DNA of 64,000 nt from Theocolax elegans (taxonomy: Eukaryota > Arthropoda > Insecta > Hymenoptera > Cerocephalidae). The stretch is from NCBI GenBank assembly GCA_026168455.1, contig CM047431.1:21487421-21551420 (forward strand), given 5' to 3'. Within the stretch, counting starts at the first letter, position 1, and the number at the start of each line of letters is the position of its first letter. This document shows, one piece after another, positions 1-10,670 of this stretch. The translations under genes and the position numbers were made by a program. The notes below the pieces were generated by a model. The model ran no database searches. It saw nothing but the letters and a program-made list of their open reading frames with translations, and was not told the origin of the DNA.

Positions 1-468
1 TCGGCTGGCATCTCCCCCCCCCCCCACATAGTCTCCGCATGTGAGGAGAACCCGTGGTAAGGTCGCTGCAGCCGCGGCGTAGCTACATTCTGTCCTATGA
101 CGTTTTTGCAGTCCTTTAGCCTGCGCCAACGTGTTCGGGCTGGTAGATGCCATCCTCTTCCCTATCGGTTTGTCAGCATTGGCAGAGGTCGAAGGTTGAT
201 TGGCTTCTTTCCGAAGTCTTTCTTCCCTCTTCCTCTGTTTCCTGCGAACCCCGAATTTTGGGGGAGGCAGGCCTTCTTCTTTGGCCTGTTGTCTTAGGAG
301 TTTCCTCCTTTGTGCACCACTCAGGTTTCGGTTCAAGCCCGTCCCTGAGTGTTCGCCTGCCGCGGTAACAACCCCCGCGTCGTTCCCCAAAGAGTCAGAA
401 GTCGGTTCAGTTGCCCGACTTTCCATCTCTTGGTTGGATCCTTCAAAAGTGTTATTAATTTTTTCCAT
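1..468 (-). CDS. Partial retroelement ORF1-like protein (open at window edge)
   Basis: Read on the minus strand from an ATG at 468, the frame stays open for 156 codons to base 1, where the window ends. The product is basic and low in complexity. It has a Ser-Gly-Ala-Gln-Arg-Arg-Lys stretch near residue 50, followed by long Arg/Lys/Glu-rich helical sequence and a Ser/Thr/Pro region. Similar N-terminal Ser-Gly-Ala plus basic stretches occur in gag-like first ORFs of insect retroelements; this is a family-level resemblance only. The GC-rich leader upstream (469-960) fits a retroelement 5' end. The domain that would settle the family lies outside the window. It could instead be a host gene, but no splice signals were seen. 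Confidence 0.45.
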   Translation of the reverse strand, partial: MEKINNTFEGSNQEMESRATEPTSDSLGNDAGVVTAAGEHSGTGLNRNLSGAQRRKLLRQQAKEEGLPPPKFGVRRKQRKREERLRKEANQPSTSANADKPIGKRMASTSPNTLAQAKGLQKRHRTECSYAAAAATLPRVLLTCGDYVGGGGDASR

Positions 469-960
469 TTTTGTTCCCACGAGTAGGACGGATCTAAAGG
501 TCCACCCTGCGGTACCGTATACGCAGGGTAAGGCTTATAATACTTAGGGATTCAGCCTGGTGTCCCTAGGAACCGTTTGCGACACAGCGCCCCCTGTGCC
601 ATGCATCTCTCGGCACGGTATCAAACACCTTGGATTGGGGCGGAAACCCGATCTAATGATCGGTGAACCCAAAAAGGCTTCCCGCAAAAGCCCCCTTGGT
701 GGATCGTTTGTTTGTTGTCTCTGAATCTTTCCAGGTCCCCCTCCGACATGGATTTTTCTGCCCCATTTTCTCCCTCACATTCATGGGAGAGCCCGTTTAT
801 AGGGTTCCCGACATTCAAGTGAGAGCCCTTTGTTATAGAGGTCCACAATCACTCATTCATTCATACCTGCATCTAAAACCACATCTTCGGGAGAACCCAT
901 CCGGGTCCAGTGACGTAAGCCCCCTCACCAACGGCAAGGTCTTACGATCCCTAGAGGGGG
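469..960 (-). other. GC-rich leader upstream of the ORF1-like gene
   Basis: This non-coding stretch precedes the ATG at 468 on the minus strand. It is clearly more GC-rich than the AT-rich DNA that starts at 961, and the change is abrupt at the run of G at 956-960. I read it as the 5' untranslated region of the element whose ORF1 starts at 468, abutting the inverted-repeat element at 961. The short ORFs in it look incidental. Confidence 0.35.
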
Positions 961-1772
961 ATGATATTAATTTGTGCAAAATTAATTTCTGCAATACTAA
1001 TAAACTGGACATTTCTTTTTTATTCTTTAAATTAATAAAATATACTTGCACCACCGTTGGTTAAACGCTTCATATATGTGTTAATTCTGACTATATTAAC
1101 TGATGTTACATTTTATAAATAATTACATACATCTTAGCTATTATATCTTATTAATTAATTAATTAATTAATTGGTAAAATTATATAGATTGTATATATAC
1201 TTAGTTAAGTGAAATAACAATTATTTTACATAACTACTAAGCAAAACTTGTATTTAAAAAAATAACCGCAAGGCATTATACTGAGTTTACTGATATGAAA
1301 ACTTTTTCTTTTTTTTTTATTATTTTAACGTCGCACTTCTTATGCTCCCAAACCGGTGCTAATCTGCGACGGAGGTCATACGATGTCTTAGTGAAGAAAG
1401 CACTTGTTGAAAATACATTCGCCAGTGGTGCTTGTATCAATCGGCAGGGGCCGGGAATCAAACCTGGGACCTCCTTCTCTTTTGAGAACTTTATTCGATA
1501 AAAATAATGATGTCTATTTTTTCATTGGTGATCTAGGATAATAAAATTGCCAGAAAGTATTGCTATATTTATTTATTATTACTCATTGCAGTTTCTTCAC
1601 GGTATTATACTTTCATAAATGTAAAGGAATACATTAGTAAGTCAGAAGTAACACATATAAGAAGCGTTTAACCAACGGTGGTGCAAGTATTATTTTATTA
1701 TTTAAAAGAATAAAAAAGAAATGTCCAGTTTATTAGTATTGCAGAAATTAATTTTGCACAAATTAATATCAT
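961..1772. mobile_element. MITE-like element with ~130 bp terminal inverted repeats
   Basis: Bases 961-1093 reappear as the reverse complement at about 1641-1772, with only scattered differences. The outer ends both read ATGATATTAATTTGTGC inward. The roughly 550 bp interior holds a TTAA-rich microsatellite and a SINE-like block but no transposase. Long inverted repeats without a coding region are typical of non-autonomous DNA transposons. I could not find a clear target duplication, so the superfamily is unknown. Confidence 0.7.
1295..1495 (-). mobile_element. tRNA-derived SINE-like insert
   Basis: On the minus strand, the complement of 1454-1464 reads GGTTTGATTCC, a near match to the RNA polymerase III B-box. 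It sits in a tRNA T-arm-like context. The 3' side ends in an A-rich tail (complement of the T-run at 1302-1325). This arrangement is that of a tRNA-derived SINE. No convincing A-box was found, so the copy may be 5'-truncated or diverged. It lies inside the inverted-repeat element at 961-1772. Confidence 0.45.
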
Positions 1773-1879
1773 TAGAATATTATTTATTTATTACTGTAAA
1801 ACATGTGAGGGCCAGAAATGAAAAATAATAGTGAAAGATACTTTTCATAAAAAAAAATCTGTATTCAGATTGGTAGAAA

Positions 1880-2720
1880 TTTTTGCATGGTTCAAAATAC
1901 TTGTCGACTACAGTTTGATTTCAGTGCTTTCAATTGCAGAAACTTTTTACGAAGTTTAAGTAAATGTTTATTTGAAATATAAATTTATGGTACGATTCAA
2001 AATACTTGTCGATTTCAGTTTTTTCAATAGCAAAAATTTTTTATACGAAATTTTCGTAATATTTAAAAAAAATGTTTAATTAAAATTCAAAGAAATAGAT
2101 AAAATAAGGTAGTTAGAATTAAAATTATTAATTTATTAGATAACAATGTCAGATTGAATTGCAGAATTTATTTATCAGATAACAATTTTCAAAGTTTGAT
2201 TAGAATAACACAATACTTGCGGGTTTTGACACCTTCTTGGAAGGTGTTCGAATCGAATACTTTCAATTGCCAAAAATATTATGGAATATAAGTTAGATAT
2301 AGAAATGTGTAATTAAAATATAAATAAGTAGAGAAAATATGGGAATTAGAATCAAAGATATTTTTATCTTATACTTTAAAATTTATCAGACAGATAACAA
2401 TTTTATTTATCAGATAACAATTTTCAAAGTTTGATTAGAATAACACAATACTTGCAGGTTTTGACACCTTTTTGAAAGGTGTTTTTGATTTCAGTTTTTT
2501 CAATTGCAGAAAACTATTATGGAGTATAAATTACTTATAAAAAGTTGTAATTAAAATATGAATAAGTAGAAAAAATGTGGGAGTTAGAGTCAAAGGTATT
2601 TTTTATCAGACCGATAACAATTTTATTTATCAGATAACAATTTTCAAAGTTTGATTAAAATAACACATATACTTGCGGGTTTTGACACCTTTTTGAAAGG
2701 TGTTTTTGATAATAATTTAC
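1880..2720. repeat. AT-rich tandem repeat, units of ~220-235 bp with an internal hairpin
   Basis: Three units share a block starting TTTATCAGATAACAATTTTC at 2171, 2406 and 2626. Each ends in a short palindrome with ACACCTT...AAGGTGT arms. Two more degenerate pieces containing TTCAAAATACTTGTCGA lie at about 1890 and 1994. The rest of 1773-3263 is AT-rich with no gene that I can support. Confidence 0.7.
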
Positions 2721-3263
2721 TATAAATTTAATTTACTTTTACACACATACATTTTTTATAATACTGTTATAAATGAAAACATTAGAAAAAATTATTAACT
2801 ATTAACAACAATGTTTATGAAAATTGATAAAAATTAATAACTATTTTTACTTGTCTCAAATCTAGACATTAATCATTTTTAATCATTTTTTTTATAAGTA
2901 TATGCAGCATAATTAATACCTTATCAACATTTATTAAAATTATTTAAGTAAGTGAAGGTATAATTATTAATTAAACATTCCTTTCACTTAACATTGGAAA
3001 GAGAATAATCTTGTATTTATTTTAGTTCATATAATTATTATTTATATTAAATATATTATGCATTTGCCAAATTATCGAACAAATATGTATTGGTTTTATA
3101 TAGAAAGTTAAAAAAAAGGTTATTCAGTAACATTAATAAGGATGGAGAATGACACAGGTTCCGCTTAAATAACAATATGCTTTTCATCAATCTTTCAGGT
3201 CACTCGACATTTGAATAAAAATCACTGATATGTGTAAATGTTAGCAAAATTTTGTTAAATGAC
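2721..3263. other. AT-rich stretch without a gene
   Basis: Very AT-rich DNA between the tandem repeat and the first Gypsy LTR. I see no open reading frame, RNA gene or repeat worth naming here. Confidence 0.6.
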
Positions 3264-4296
3264 TGTGACGTGGTATTCGCGAACCCGGTATAATTAATTA
3301 TTATTAATAATTAAAATTAACCGTTGGGCCGCGTTGCCCAATACCGCGCACACAATTAATTTATTTATCTGAACTGCGGCTGTCGCCAGGAACACGAGTT
3401 CGCTGGGACGTACGGTATGGAGGATTCGGGCGATCCTCCTTGCCTCGACACGATGTGTAAATTATTAAAATGTCGGCGGGAGCGGGGAGAATAAAAGAAA
3501 ACACAGTTAATTAAAATAAAAATAGAAGAACATTTATTTTAATTTGATTAACAATTGGCCATCCAGGCCGTGTGCCGCGACAATGTTGTTTCGCGCGGGC
3601 GGAAGTATCGGGGGCCAACCGGATCGAGATCCTCGCCTGCGGTTGACTCTTCCGATCTCCGCTATTCGGGTACCGGCGTACCCGAATACACTCCCGATAT
3701 ACTCACACACATACACTCGGGGAAAGGGGGGGACGCGCGGTAATATAAGAAGACTTACCGGGGTGCGCCCCGTGGATGGCCCAGCCGATCCGTGTCCCTT
3801 TTTGTCCTCCTGGGCAACGGAGGACGACGTCGGCTGCGGTGGTGGATGGCGGCCCTGTGCCGCGGCGAGTGCCTCGCGATCCGCGTCCGCACTCACACCA
3901 ACACTTCCCGTCCTTGGCACACACACCAAATCACTCGCGGCTCACTCACGAGGATGTTCCGGGTCACCGACGGCCTTCTTACGTCTCACGCGCCTTGTTA
4001 GCCAGAAAACCTCTCTCAAACGGTATCGGTTTAGTTTTTGTCCGCCTCGAGCGGCGGATCGGGACGTACTGATTAGGCAATCGCCTAATTTTCGAAAAAG
4101 GGATGAGAGTGGGGAACACACACACACTCTCGCGCTCTCATCCCTACGTACTATTGCGCGCGTAATCGTACATTTGTAGAAAAATAAACAAGTGTCGTTG
4201 GTTGGCCTTGACATACGAAAGGCTCCGACGACTTACAATTCGACAATTTAAATACTCTATTCGTTGTGAATAGATTGTGTGACGATTTCCGTCACA
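3264..4296 (-). repeat. 3' LTR of Gypsy A copy 1
   Basis: A 1033 bp LTR. On the plus strand it starts TGTGACG and ends CGTCACA, so the ends form the usual TG...CA inverted repeat. It matches 26140-27166 and 33514-34540. The many short ORFs inside it are shadows. Confidence 0.93.
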
Positions 4297-4310
4297 AAGC
4301 CCCCCCCCCT
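4297..4310 (-). promoter_or_regulatory. Polypurine tract of Gypsy A copy 1
   Basis: On the minus strand a run of about ten G followed by CTT lies directly against the LTR start TGTGACG. This is the expected plus-strand primer site. The same tract adjoins the copy 2 LTR at 27167-27181. Confidence 0.75.
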
Positions 4311-4399
4311 AGACTCCACTTCCCTCGGGAAGGCCGAGTCGAAAGAAAGGCACAATCTACCCACGACTGCGCGCTGTACGCTTCTCTTCTTTTCTTCAA

Positions 4400-4683
4400 T
4401 TGAAGGCTGCTTCAATGATTCTTCGTGCTTCGTATGATATTAACGTGGCATACAGTCACCAGGCCCAGCCTTCGCTGACTGTTCTCACGTACGCCGATAC
4501 GTTTTCCCTACCGCTTGACATGGCAACCCGAAGTGGTACATATCTTTTCACATCGGATATGTGTACCTCGGCCCGTTTCCGACCAGACTCTTCTAGTCTC
4601 AGAACTACTGGAGATAGTACTTCTTTAACATCAAAGGGTCTGTCATACTTTGGTGCCAGTTTAGCAGACATGCCTTACGCACC
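4400..4683 (-). pseudogene. Integrase C-terminal remnant, Gypsy A copy 1
   Basis: A minus-strand frame at 4671-4456 encodes an integrase C-terminal segment: Lys-Leu-Ala-Pro-Lys-Tyr, then Val-Leu-Ser-Pro-Val-Val, then a His-Ile-Ser-Asp-Val-Lys box. This is the GPY/F-type module that follows the catalytic core in Gypsy integrases. It is joined almost directly to the zinc-binding domain of the pol frame at 4684. The D,D35E catalytic core that should lie between is therefore missing. Confidence 0.8.
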
Positions 4684-7314
4684 TTAGGTAAGTGCTTGAG
4701 ACGTCTTATAGTTCTGACATATCAGACACCGTAAGACAAATTGGTGGGTATCGTGGTAGATACCTGGCCAATAGTAATCTCTTGCAACGCGTTCGTAAGT
4801 TTTTTCAATTCCCATGTGACCCATAGCTGGGTGGAAATGAGAATCTACTAGAACTCGGTTCCTCTGCTCTAAGGGTAGCACAAGACGCCAGCCTTCCTCT
4901 CGTTCTGTTACAGAGTCCAAGAGTTTATCACTTGTAAAACGATATAGCATATCATTCTCAATTTTCCACTCCGGAAATCTTCGAGGGCATGAGCGTACAT
5001 CGTTTAATCTAGCAATATACCATGGGTCTGTAATTACTTCGAACGAGGCAATCTCTTCTTCGTCGGGGTCTGGGTTGACGGCACGAGAAAGTGCGTCCGG
5101 GACATAGTGCAAGGCTCCTTTCTTATGCACTATTTCAAAGTCCCATTGCTGCATTTCAAGTATCCATCGTGACAACCTACCCGACGGCTCCTTGAGATTT
5201 TTGAGCCATATGAGAGCACTATGGTCGGTCACAGCCGTGAATCGATAGGCCTCAATGTATGGTCTTAATCTCTTAATAGCCCATATGAGAGCCAAGCATT
5301 CTTTTTCCGTTGTCATGTAATTACGTTCAGCGCGATTTAATAATCGGCTGACGTAGACAATCGGATGCTCGAAATCCTCGTCGTCCAGTTGCGTCAACAC
5401 CGCACCTATTGCTAAGTCACTAGCGTCACTTTGGACGGTAAATGGCTTAGAAAAGTCTGGACGGGCTAGTACAGGCGCTTCAGCTAACGCAACTCTAAGC
5501 TGACAGAACGCCTCCTCCTGCTCCTCGCCCCAATCCCAAGCCTGGTCTTTACGCAGCAACTTGGTAAGGGGAGCTTTAATGTCAGCTTCTCGATTAATGA
5601 ATCGAGAATACCAGCCTACCATCCCGAGGAAGGATCTCAGCTGTTTGACATTACGAGGGGTAGGGTAGTAAAGGACTGGAGCGACTCGTTCCTCGTCAGG
5701 CCTCAAGCCGTCCGCGTCCAATTTGTACCAAAGGAACGTTACACTGGAACAACAAAACTCACACTTCTCTCGATTCACCTCGAGTCCAGCGTCATTCAAC
5801 GTCCTTAGTACGTATTCGAGCCATTTTAGATGGTCCTCAAAAGTTTCGGTAATGACGATCAAGTCGTCTAGATAACCAAACACATGAGGTTCCACCTTAG
5901 GCCCGAAAATTGCATCTATAAGCCGTGCAAAGGTCATAGGAGCATTCATGAGGCCAAAAGGCATTCTCGTGAACAGCCAGAGCCCCGACCCTGGTACAGC
6001 AAATGCAGTATAATGCCGGCTCGCCTCGGCCATTAATATTTGGAAGTACGCTTTCTTAAGATCAATTTTCGATATATACCTTGCATTATGCAGCTTATCC
6101 AATATGGTATCCATATTAGGAATTGGATAAGAATCACGTTTTGTGACTGCATTAAGGTCTCGAAAATCGATACAGAAGCGATAACTTCCTTCGTCCTTGC
6201 GGACGATGATTGGGGCAGCTGACCAATCACTCGCACTCGGTTCAATAATGCCCTTGTCAAACATCTTTTTGACCTCACTTTGGGCAAATTCGAGGACCTT
6301 GGGAGACATACGTCTTGGCTTATGACGAACCGGTCTTGCACCAGGCTCAACCTCTATATGGTGCTCCGTTAACGTCGTAAAGCCGTGGACGTCTCCCGAG
6401 GGCAAGAGTAGGCTTTCAACTAACTCTTTGACTTGTTTCCGCTGGTCGTCCTGAATCTCAGTTATACCAGCACATTCAGCGGAAATCCTCGAATCGATGT
6501 CATGAGCTGTATCTCTGACGAAGTGTCTCCAATCACTCTCGCCAATACGCCAACTAGCTTCGCCTAATTTGACTTCCATATTCCAATGTTGTAGAAAATC
6601 CATACCGAGAATGATGGAATGCTGAATATTCTCTACAATTCTCAGTTGGATATTGCCATCAAGGCCTTCTACACAGAATAGGATGTCAATTAGGCCAAGG
6701 ACTTTAAGAGCTGGTCCAGCCACACCTTTCACAATAACCTTGACAGGTCTCCATTTAAACTTGTACTGTTCGACAACATCTGATCGTACAAGAGAGACCA
6801 TGGCGCCAGGATCGAAAAGTGCTTTAAAGTCCTTTCCACCGAGTCGTACCAAAAAGAATAGCCGGTTATCCGATTGGATTCCAGCAATTATCTGATTGGT
6901 TTGACTATCGTCGTTAGGAGTCGATGCCGTGTGCGTCATTTTAGACGTACTTGGTACGGCATTTGCCCCCCCCTGAACTGTACTTCTCGGCAACGAGTTT
7001 GTACGGTTCATGTTATGCACACCATCGACAACTACCTTCTCCACCAAGGGCTCGTTGTTGAGGACAATTTCCTTCTCCTCCAAGGGCTTCTTGTCCTCTT
7101 TACTAGGTGTGTCACAACGGGGTGACGATGAGCAACAACCAAGGTCGTTCACTCCGATGGTGCTAAGCGGCTGAGATAACGATCTCTTTACGCTTTCTTC
7201 ACCAATAATATCTCTGCTATCAGAGTATATTTGCCTTTGGAGTTCCTTAGACGAATCTTTAGCCTCACGCTTTTGTTGGTCTAATAAGGTTCCTTGTTCT
7301 GTTTTACCTTGCAA
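4684..7314 (-). CDS. pol: Gypsy A pol: protease, reverse transcriptase, RNase H, integrase zinc domain
   Basis: An 876-codon frame. Residues about 155-180 form an aspartic-protease active-site region, but it reads Asp-Pro-Gly-Ala instead of the usual Asp-Thr/Ser-Gly. The reverse transcriptase follows, with the catalytic Tyr-Leu-Asp-Asp in FGYLDDLIVIT. RNase H comes next (QSDASDLAIGAVL, then TDHSALIWL). The frame ends with a His-His-Cys-Cys integrase zinc domain near residue 850 and stops just before the catalytic core. RT and RNase H look intact, but the copy has no working integrase. The first ~100 residues are a charged linker between gag and protease. The true gag-pol junction lies upstream (about 7520). 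Confidence 0.92.
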   Translation of the reverse strand: MQGKTEQGTLLDQQKREAKDSSKELQRQIYSDSRDIIGEESVKRSLSQPLSTIGVNDLGCCSSSPRCDTPSKEDKKPLEEKEIVLNNEPLVEKVVVDGVHNMNRTNSLPRSTVQGGANAVPSTSKMTHTASTPNDDSQTNQIIAGIQSDNRLFFLVRLGGKDFKALFDPGAMVSLVRSDVVEQYKFKWRPVKVIVKGVAGPALKVLGLIDILFCVEGLDGNIQLRIVENIQHSIILGMDFLQHWNMEVKLGEASWRIGESDWRHFVRDTAHDIDSRISAECAGITEIQDDQRKQVKELVESLLLPSGDVHGFTTLTEHHIEVEPGARPVRHKPRRMSPKVLEFAQSEVKKMFDKGIIEPSASDWSAAPIIVRKDEGSYRFCIDFRDLNAVTKRDSYPIPNMDTILDKLHNARYISKIDLKKAYFQILMAEASRHYTAFAVPGSGLWLFTRMPFGLMNAPMTFARLIDAIFGPKVEPHVFGYLDDLIVITETFEDHLKWLEYVLRTLNDAGLEVNREKCEFCCSSVTFLWYKLDADGLRPDEERVAPVLYYPTPRNVKQLRSFLGMVGWYSRFINREADIKAPLTKLLRKDQAWDWGEEQEEAFCQLRVALAEAPVLARPDFSKPFTVQSDASDLAIGAVLTQLDDEDFEHPIVYVSRLLNRAERNYMTTEKECLALIWAIKRLRPYIEAYRFTAVTDHSALIWLKNLKEPSGRLSRWILEMQQWDFEIVHKKGALHYVPDALSRAVNPDPDEEEIASFEVITDPWYIARLNDVRSCPRRFPEWKIENDMLYRFTSDKLLDSVTEREEGWRLVLPLEQRNRVLVDSHFHPAMGHMGIEKTYERVARDYYWPGIYHDTHQFVLRCLICQNYKTSQALT

Positions 7315-7547
7315 AGCTCGGGTGGGATTGACAGGTTGAGTTCTAAGAACTTTTCCATCTGTCGAATCCCCAGAACGTTTAGGATCCTTACACTCAGACT
7401 TACTTTCAACACCAACTTCGGTCTGAGTGGGAATTTGATCTCCGTTAAGGACTTTAGAGAAGTCAGCAAATGATTTGCTAGACTTCTTAAAGAGTTTAGA
7501 GGGTTCTCCAACCTTAAACTCTAGCCCTTGTAAACCATGCGGTTTAC

Positions 7548-8744
7548 TTACTGCAGTGCAGGGCGCCCCGGGCAGCTCGGGTGTCCTGCGTTCAGGTTTC
7601 CCACGTTTTGGAGAAATCTGACGCAGTTAGGACATGTTTGGAGTGTAACGCCACTAGTTCCACACAGCTGGCACTCCTTTGCTACCAATTCGGTAGAGCA
7701 CTGCTCAGCGGAGTGCCCAATGTTTTCGCATCGGTAGCATGTTCGGCTCGGACAATCCGACGACCTATGACCGACTTTTTGGCATGTGAAACACACGCCG
7801 ACAAAGTTGGTGTTCAGGTTCGTTGGGTTTACTGCCGTCGCCTGTGGTTGCACATACCTCACCAGGTTTTGTGCCATTTGTGGGACAAAAACATTTTGCT
7901 GGGGCAGTTGAGAATTCGTCAAAGCACGTCTTTCTCTTTTGCCCGAGCTCTGTTTGTGTTGCCCAGGTGACTGTTGAGAAACAGGCACGTACGATACGGA
8001 TTTCCAATTGGGGGCACTCACTCCATTATTCGATTTGCCGTATCGTTTCTGAAAACTATTAGCGACGTTGGAAGTACCGTACACAGCGGCTGCTTCGTAT
8101 TCGCTTGAAGAAGAGTTTGGCGAGTTTTTCGCACTTTTCTTGCTCTTCTTCTTACTAGTTTTCTTAGACGACTGTTTGTCCGAATGAGAAGACTCATCCT
8201 AACTCTTTTCGGTAACAGTCGCCACTTTACCCGAAACTCGTGCTGCACCACTCTGTTTCGGAAAAGCTTCTGGTACGAGCTTCTCGCGCTTAACGTTGGA
8301 ACTGGAGAATTTCGTGTCCCATGTTAAATGCTGCTCGTATTCTTTACCGTAGCTTGTCAAATCGGAGAAATTCCTGATTTGTCGTACTGGTATGTACCTA
8401 CGGTAATCTGGCCTCATCTGCGAGTAGGCCATCTTCACCTGTTGTTCTAATGAGGGAGGGCATTTAAACTTATTTACGATCGCTCTGAAACAGTTCAAGA
8501 ACGTCGTAGCCTTTTCTCCCTCATTTTGTGTTCTTGATCGAAGTTCCATGAGTAAATCTTCGTCATTTATTATACGGCCATACTCATTTAGGAACTCGAT
8601 CTCAAAATCACGCCAATCTCGAAGAGATGGCTGAACTGTTCTATACCAGAACAGTGCTGATTTTGAGAACACATTGGGCAGGGCACTGATCATCCTGCGA
8701 TCTGAGAACTCGTTGTCATTTCTGAAGTCGTGCAAACGGTTCAC
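7548..8744 (-). pseudogene. gag: Gypsy A copy 1 gag (N-terminus missing, one stop)
   Basis: Two frames, 8744-8199 and 8084-7548, form one gag body interrupted by a single in-frame TAG near 8199; copy 2 has a Lys codon there. The first part matches the retrotransposon gag capsid region (WYRTVQPSLRDW). The second carries two clear CCHC zinc knuckles (CFTCQKVGHRSSDC and CYRCENIGHSAEQC) and a third Cys-rich unit. The sequence matching copy 2 ends abruptly at 8744. The N-terminal Arg/Ser-rich half, present in copy 2 at 30830-32411, has been lost. Confidence 0.88.
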
Positions 8745-10250
8745 TTAACACTTGCACCAAATTAAAATTAATTATTTAACTTGCTCACAAGTCTAAATAA
8801 TTAATGTTTATAATAGTGTCTTGTGACTCACACGCACCAAGACTCTATACAATTGCTTCTGCAAGCAAAAATAATTGATCATTAACAAAAAGAAATCTTT
8901 AAATTATTTCAATATCGTCGGTAATTTACCAGTAATGGTAAATTTAACGATTTACCAAAATATCTCTCTCACCAGTTATAATCTAAAAGATTCCTCACTG
9001 GCGAAAAGAATTTATTTTGTTATGGAAAATGCAATAATTAAAGTTTGAATTTATTAATAAATACAGAACAACAAATTATAAAGGAAGAAAAGACAAAGAA
9101 AAAATTAAATTATTTATCTCACTAACGAGCCTAAATAATTAATTTTAAAATAAATATAAAAATAAATACAGTGTCTTGTGATTCACACACACCAAAACAC
9201 TATTTATTATTTTGCTTTTCCAAGTCCAAAACAAAAGAAAAAAAATTTCCTTTATAATTTACACTACAATACCAACACAAATTTAATTAAATTATTTCAA
9301 CGGTAGGTTTGCAACAAAATAATTATTTCACTAATTGTCGTCCCAAACGACAATTTTTCAGCGAAATATATTTATTTTATCCTAAAAAGGACTAAATAAA
9401 TAATTTATGTTGCTACCAAGTTGAAACAATTTATATTTCCTTTTTTAAATAAATTGAACGAAAAGGAAATGAAAATTTAATTATTTAACTTGCTAACAAG
9501 TCTAAACAATTAAATTTATACACCGAATTATTTTACTCAAACACACTAAAAAAAAAGTTATAACCAATTATTTAACTAACAAACAAGTCTAAATAATTGG
9601 TAAAAATGTGTGGAGATATAATTTAAACACACAAAAAGAGAAAAGAAAGTTTTTAACATATATTAAAATTTCACAGCAAATAACGAATACGAAATATTAG
9701 GTTAAATGCCGATCATTAAAATACATGCAAAAAAATTCAATTATTTAACTCACTCTCGAGTCTAAATAATTATATTTTACAACTTTAGTATCTTTGCGGA
9801 ACAATCACACAAAGATACTTAACATTAATTGTTTAACTTGCAACAAGTCTAAACAATTAACACGAGTTATAAAAAAAAATTTTCTCACACTCAAAAATTT
9901 ACAAAAATATATTACAAGTATCGCTAACAATAATACTCAATAAATACAAAATATTAAATTAAGCAATCACTGTCAGATAATTGTAATAAAGATAATTTTA
10001 ATTATTTTACTTACACACGAGCTTAAATAATTAATATTACAACTATTGTAACTTTGCGGCTGATTCACACAAAGTTACTTAATGTTAATTATTTAACTTG
10101 CAAACAAGTCTAAATAATTAACAATAGTTGTAAAATATATTTTATTCACACACAAATAAAATGGTACATATATTATAAAAAATAAATAGTAATAAATAAT
10201 AAACACAATTTAAATTATATTACTATATTATAATATATGTGGGTCAGGGA
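8745..10250. repeat. Array of ~33 bp imperfect palindromes in the Gypsy A leader
   Basis: About eight or nine units of the form TTATTTAACTTGC...ACAAGTCTAAATAATT recur near 8776, 9108, 9480, 9568, 9741, 9827, 10002 and 10087. Each can fold on itself through the ATTATTTA/TAAATAAT arms. Additional stems lie between them (GTATCTTTG...CAAAGATAC near 9786; GTAACTTTG...CAAAGTTAC near 10046). Units near 9741/9827 and 10002/10087 are offset by about 260 bp, so a higher-order duplication is likely. Copy 2 has only one unit (32496-32528). Confidence 0.75.
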
Positions 10251-10670
10251 GGGGAGAAAGCAACAACAATTTCGCTCTCGAACTCAAAAAAAACAATTAA
10301 ATTGCCGCGTCCCGTATATAAAGAAAACTAAATTATTTAATTCAAAAATTTTCTTTAAAAGGGAGGGGGTGGGGCAACTACCTCTCCCGAAAGGATCTAT
10401 TTGAAAACACTCTCACACCATAAATCTCAAATAAATCCCGCGCGGGAACGAATATATTTTATTAAAACGAAATAAAATAATTCGCCGCAGTGGTTTCTAT
10501 CGGCGAAACCAGCTGCGAAGACTTATACACGCGAAGGGGCTAGGCGATCGCGCTATCTCTCTCACTCACACACCTATAGCCCGCCTAGCACCTACTCCGA
10601 TTCCCCGCGACTAGGGATTCTCTCTCTCACTCCCACTCGCGGGCGCATTCGGAGAGAGCCGATGGTGATC
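10251..10670 (-). other. Remaining 5' leader of Gypsy A copy 1
   Basis: This matches the copy 2 leader at about 32640-33080 closely, including the stretch starting GTGGGTCAGGGAGGGGAGA. The match ends at GCCGATGGTGATCG, where copy 2 goes on toward its primer-binding site while this copy switches to Gypsy B LTR sequence. Confidence 0.8.

Larger units (their letters stand above)
3264..10670 (-). mobile_element. Gypsy family A, copy 1 (truncated, no 5' LTR)
   Basis: A Ty3/Gypsy retrotransposon read on the minus strand. Order along the element: leader (10670 down to 8745), gag (8744-7548), pol (about 7520-4400), polypurine tract (4310-4297), 3' LTR (4296-3264). The 5' LTR is absent. Homology to copy 2 stops near 10670, exactly where the LTR of Gypsy B begins. 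Relative to copy 2 it lacks the N-terminal half of gag. It has also lost the integrase core. It is a dead element that could at most be copied in trans. Confidence 0.93.

Noticed and set aside
3534..4214. Several ORFs of 60-211 codons in both strands (and counterparts at 26433-27084 and 33807-34461)
   Set aside because: They lie inside the Gypsy A LTRs, occur on both strands and show no protein motif.
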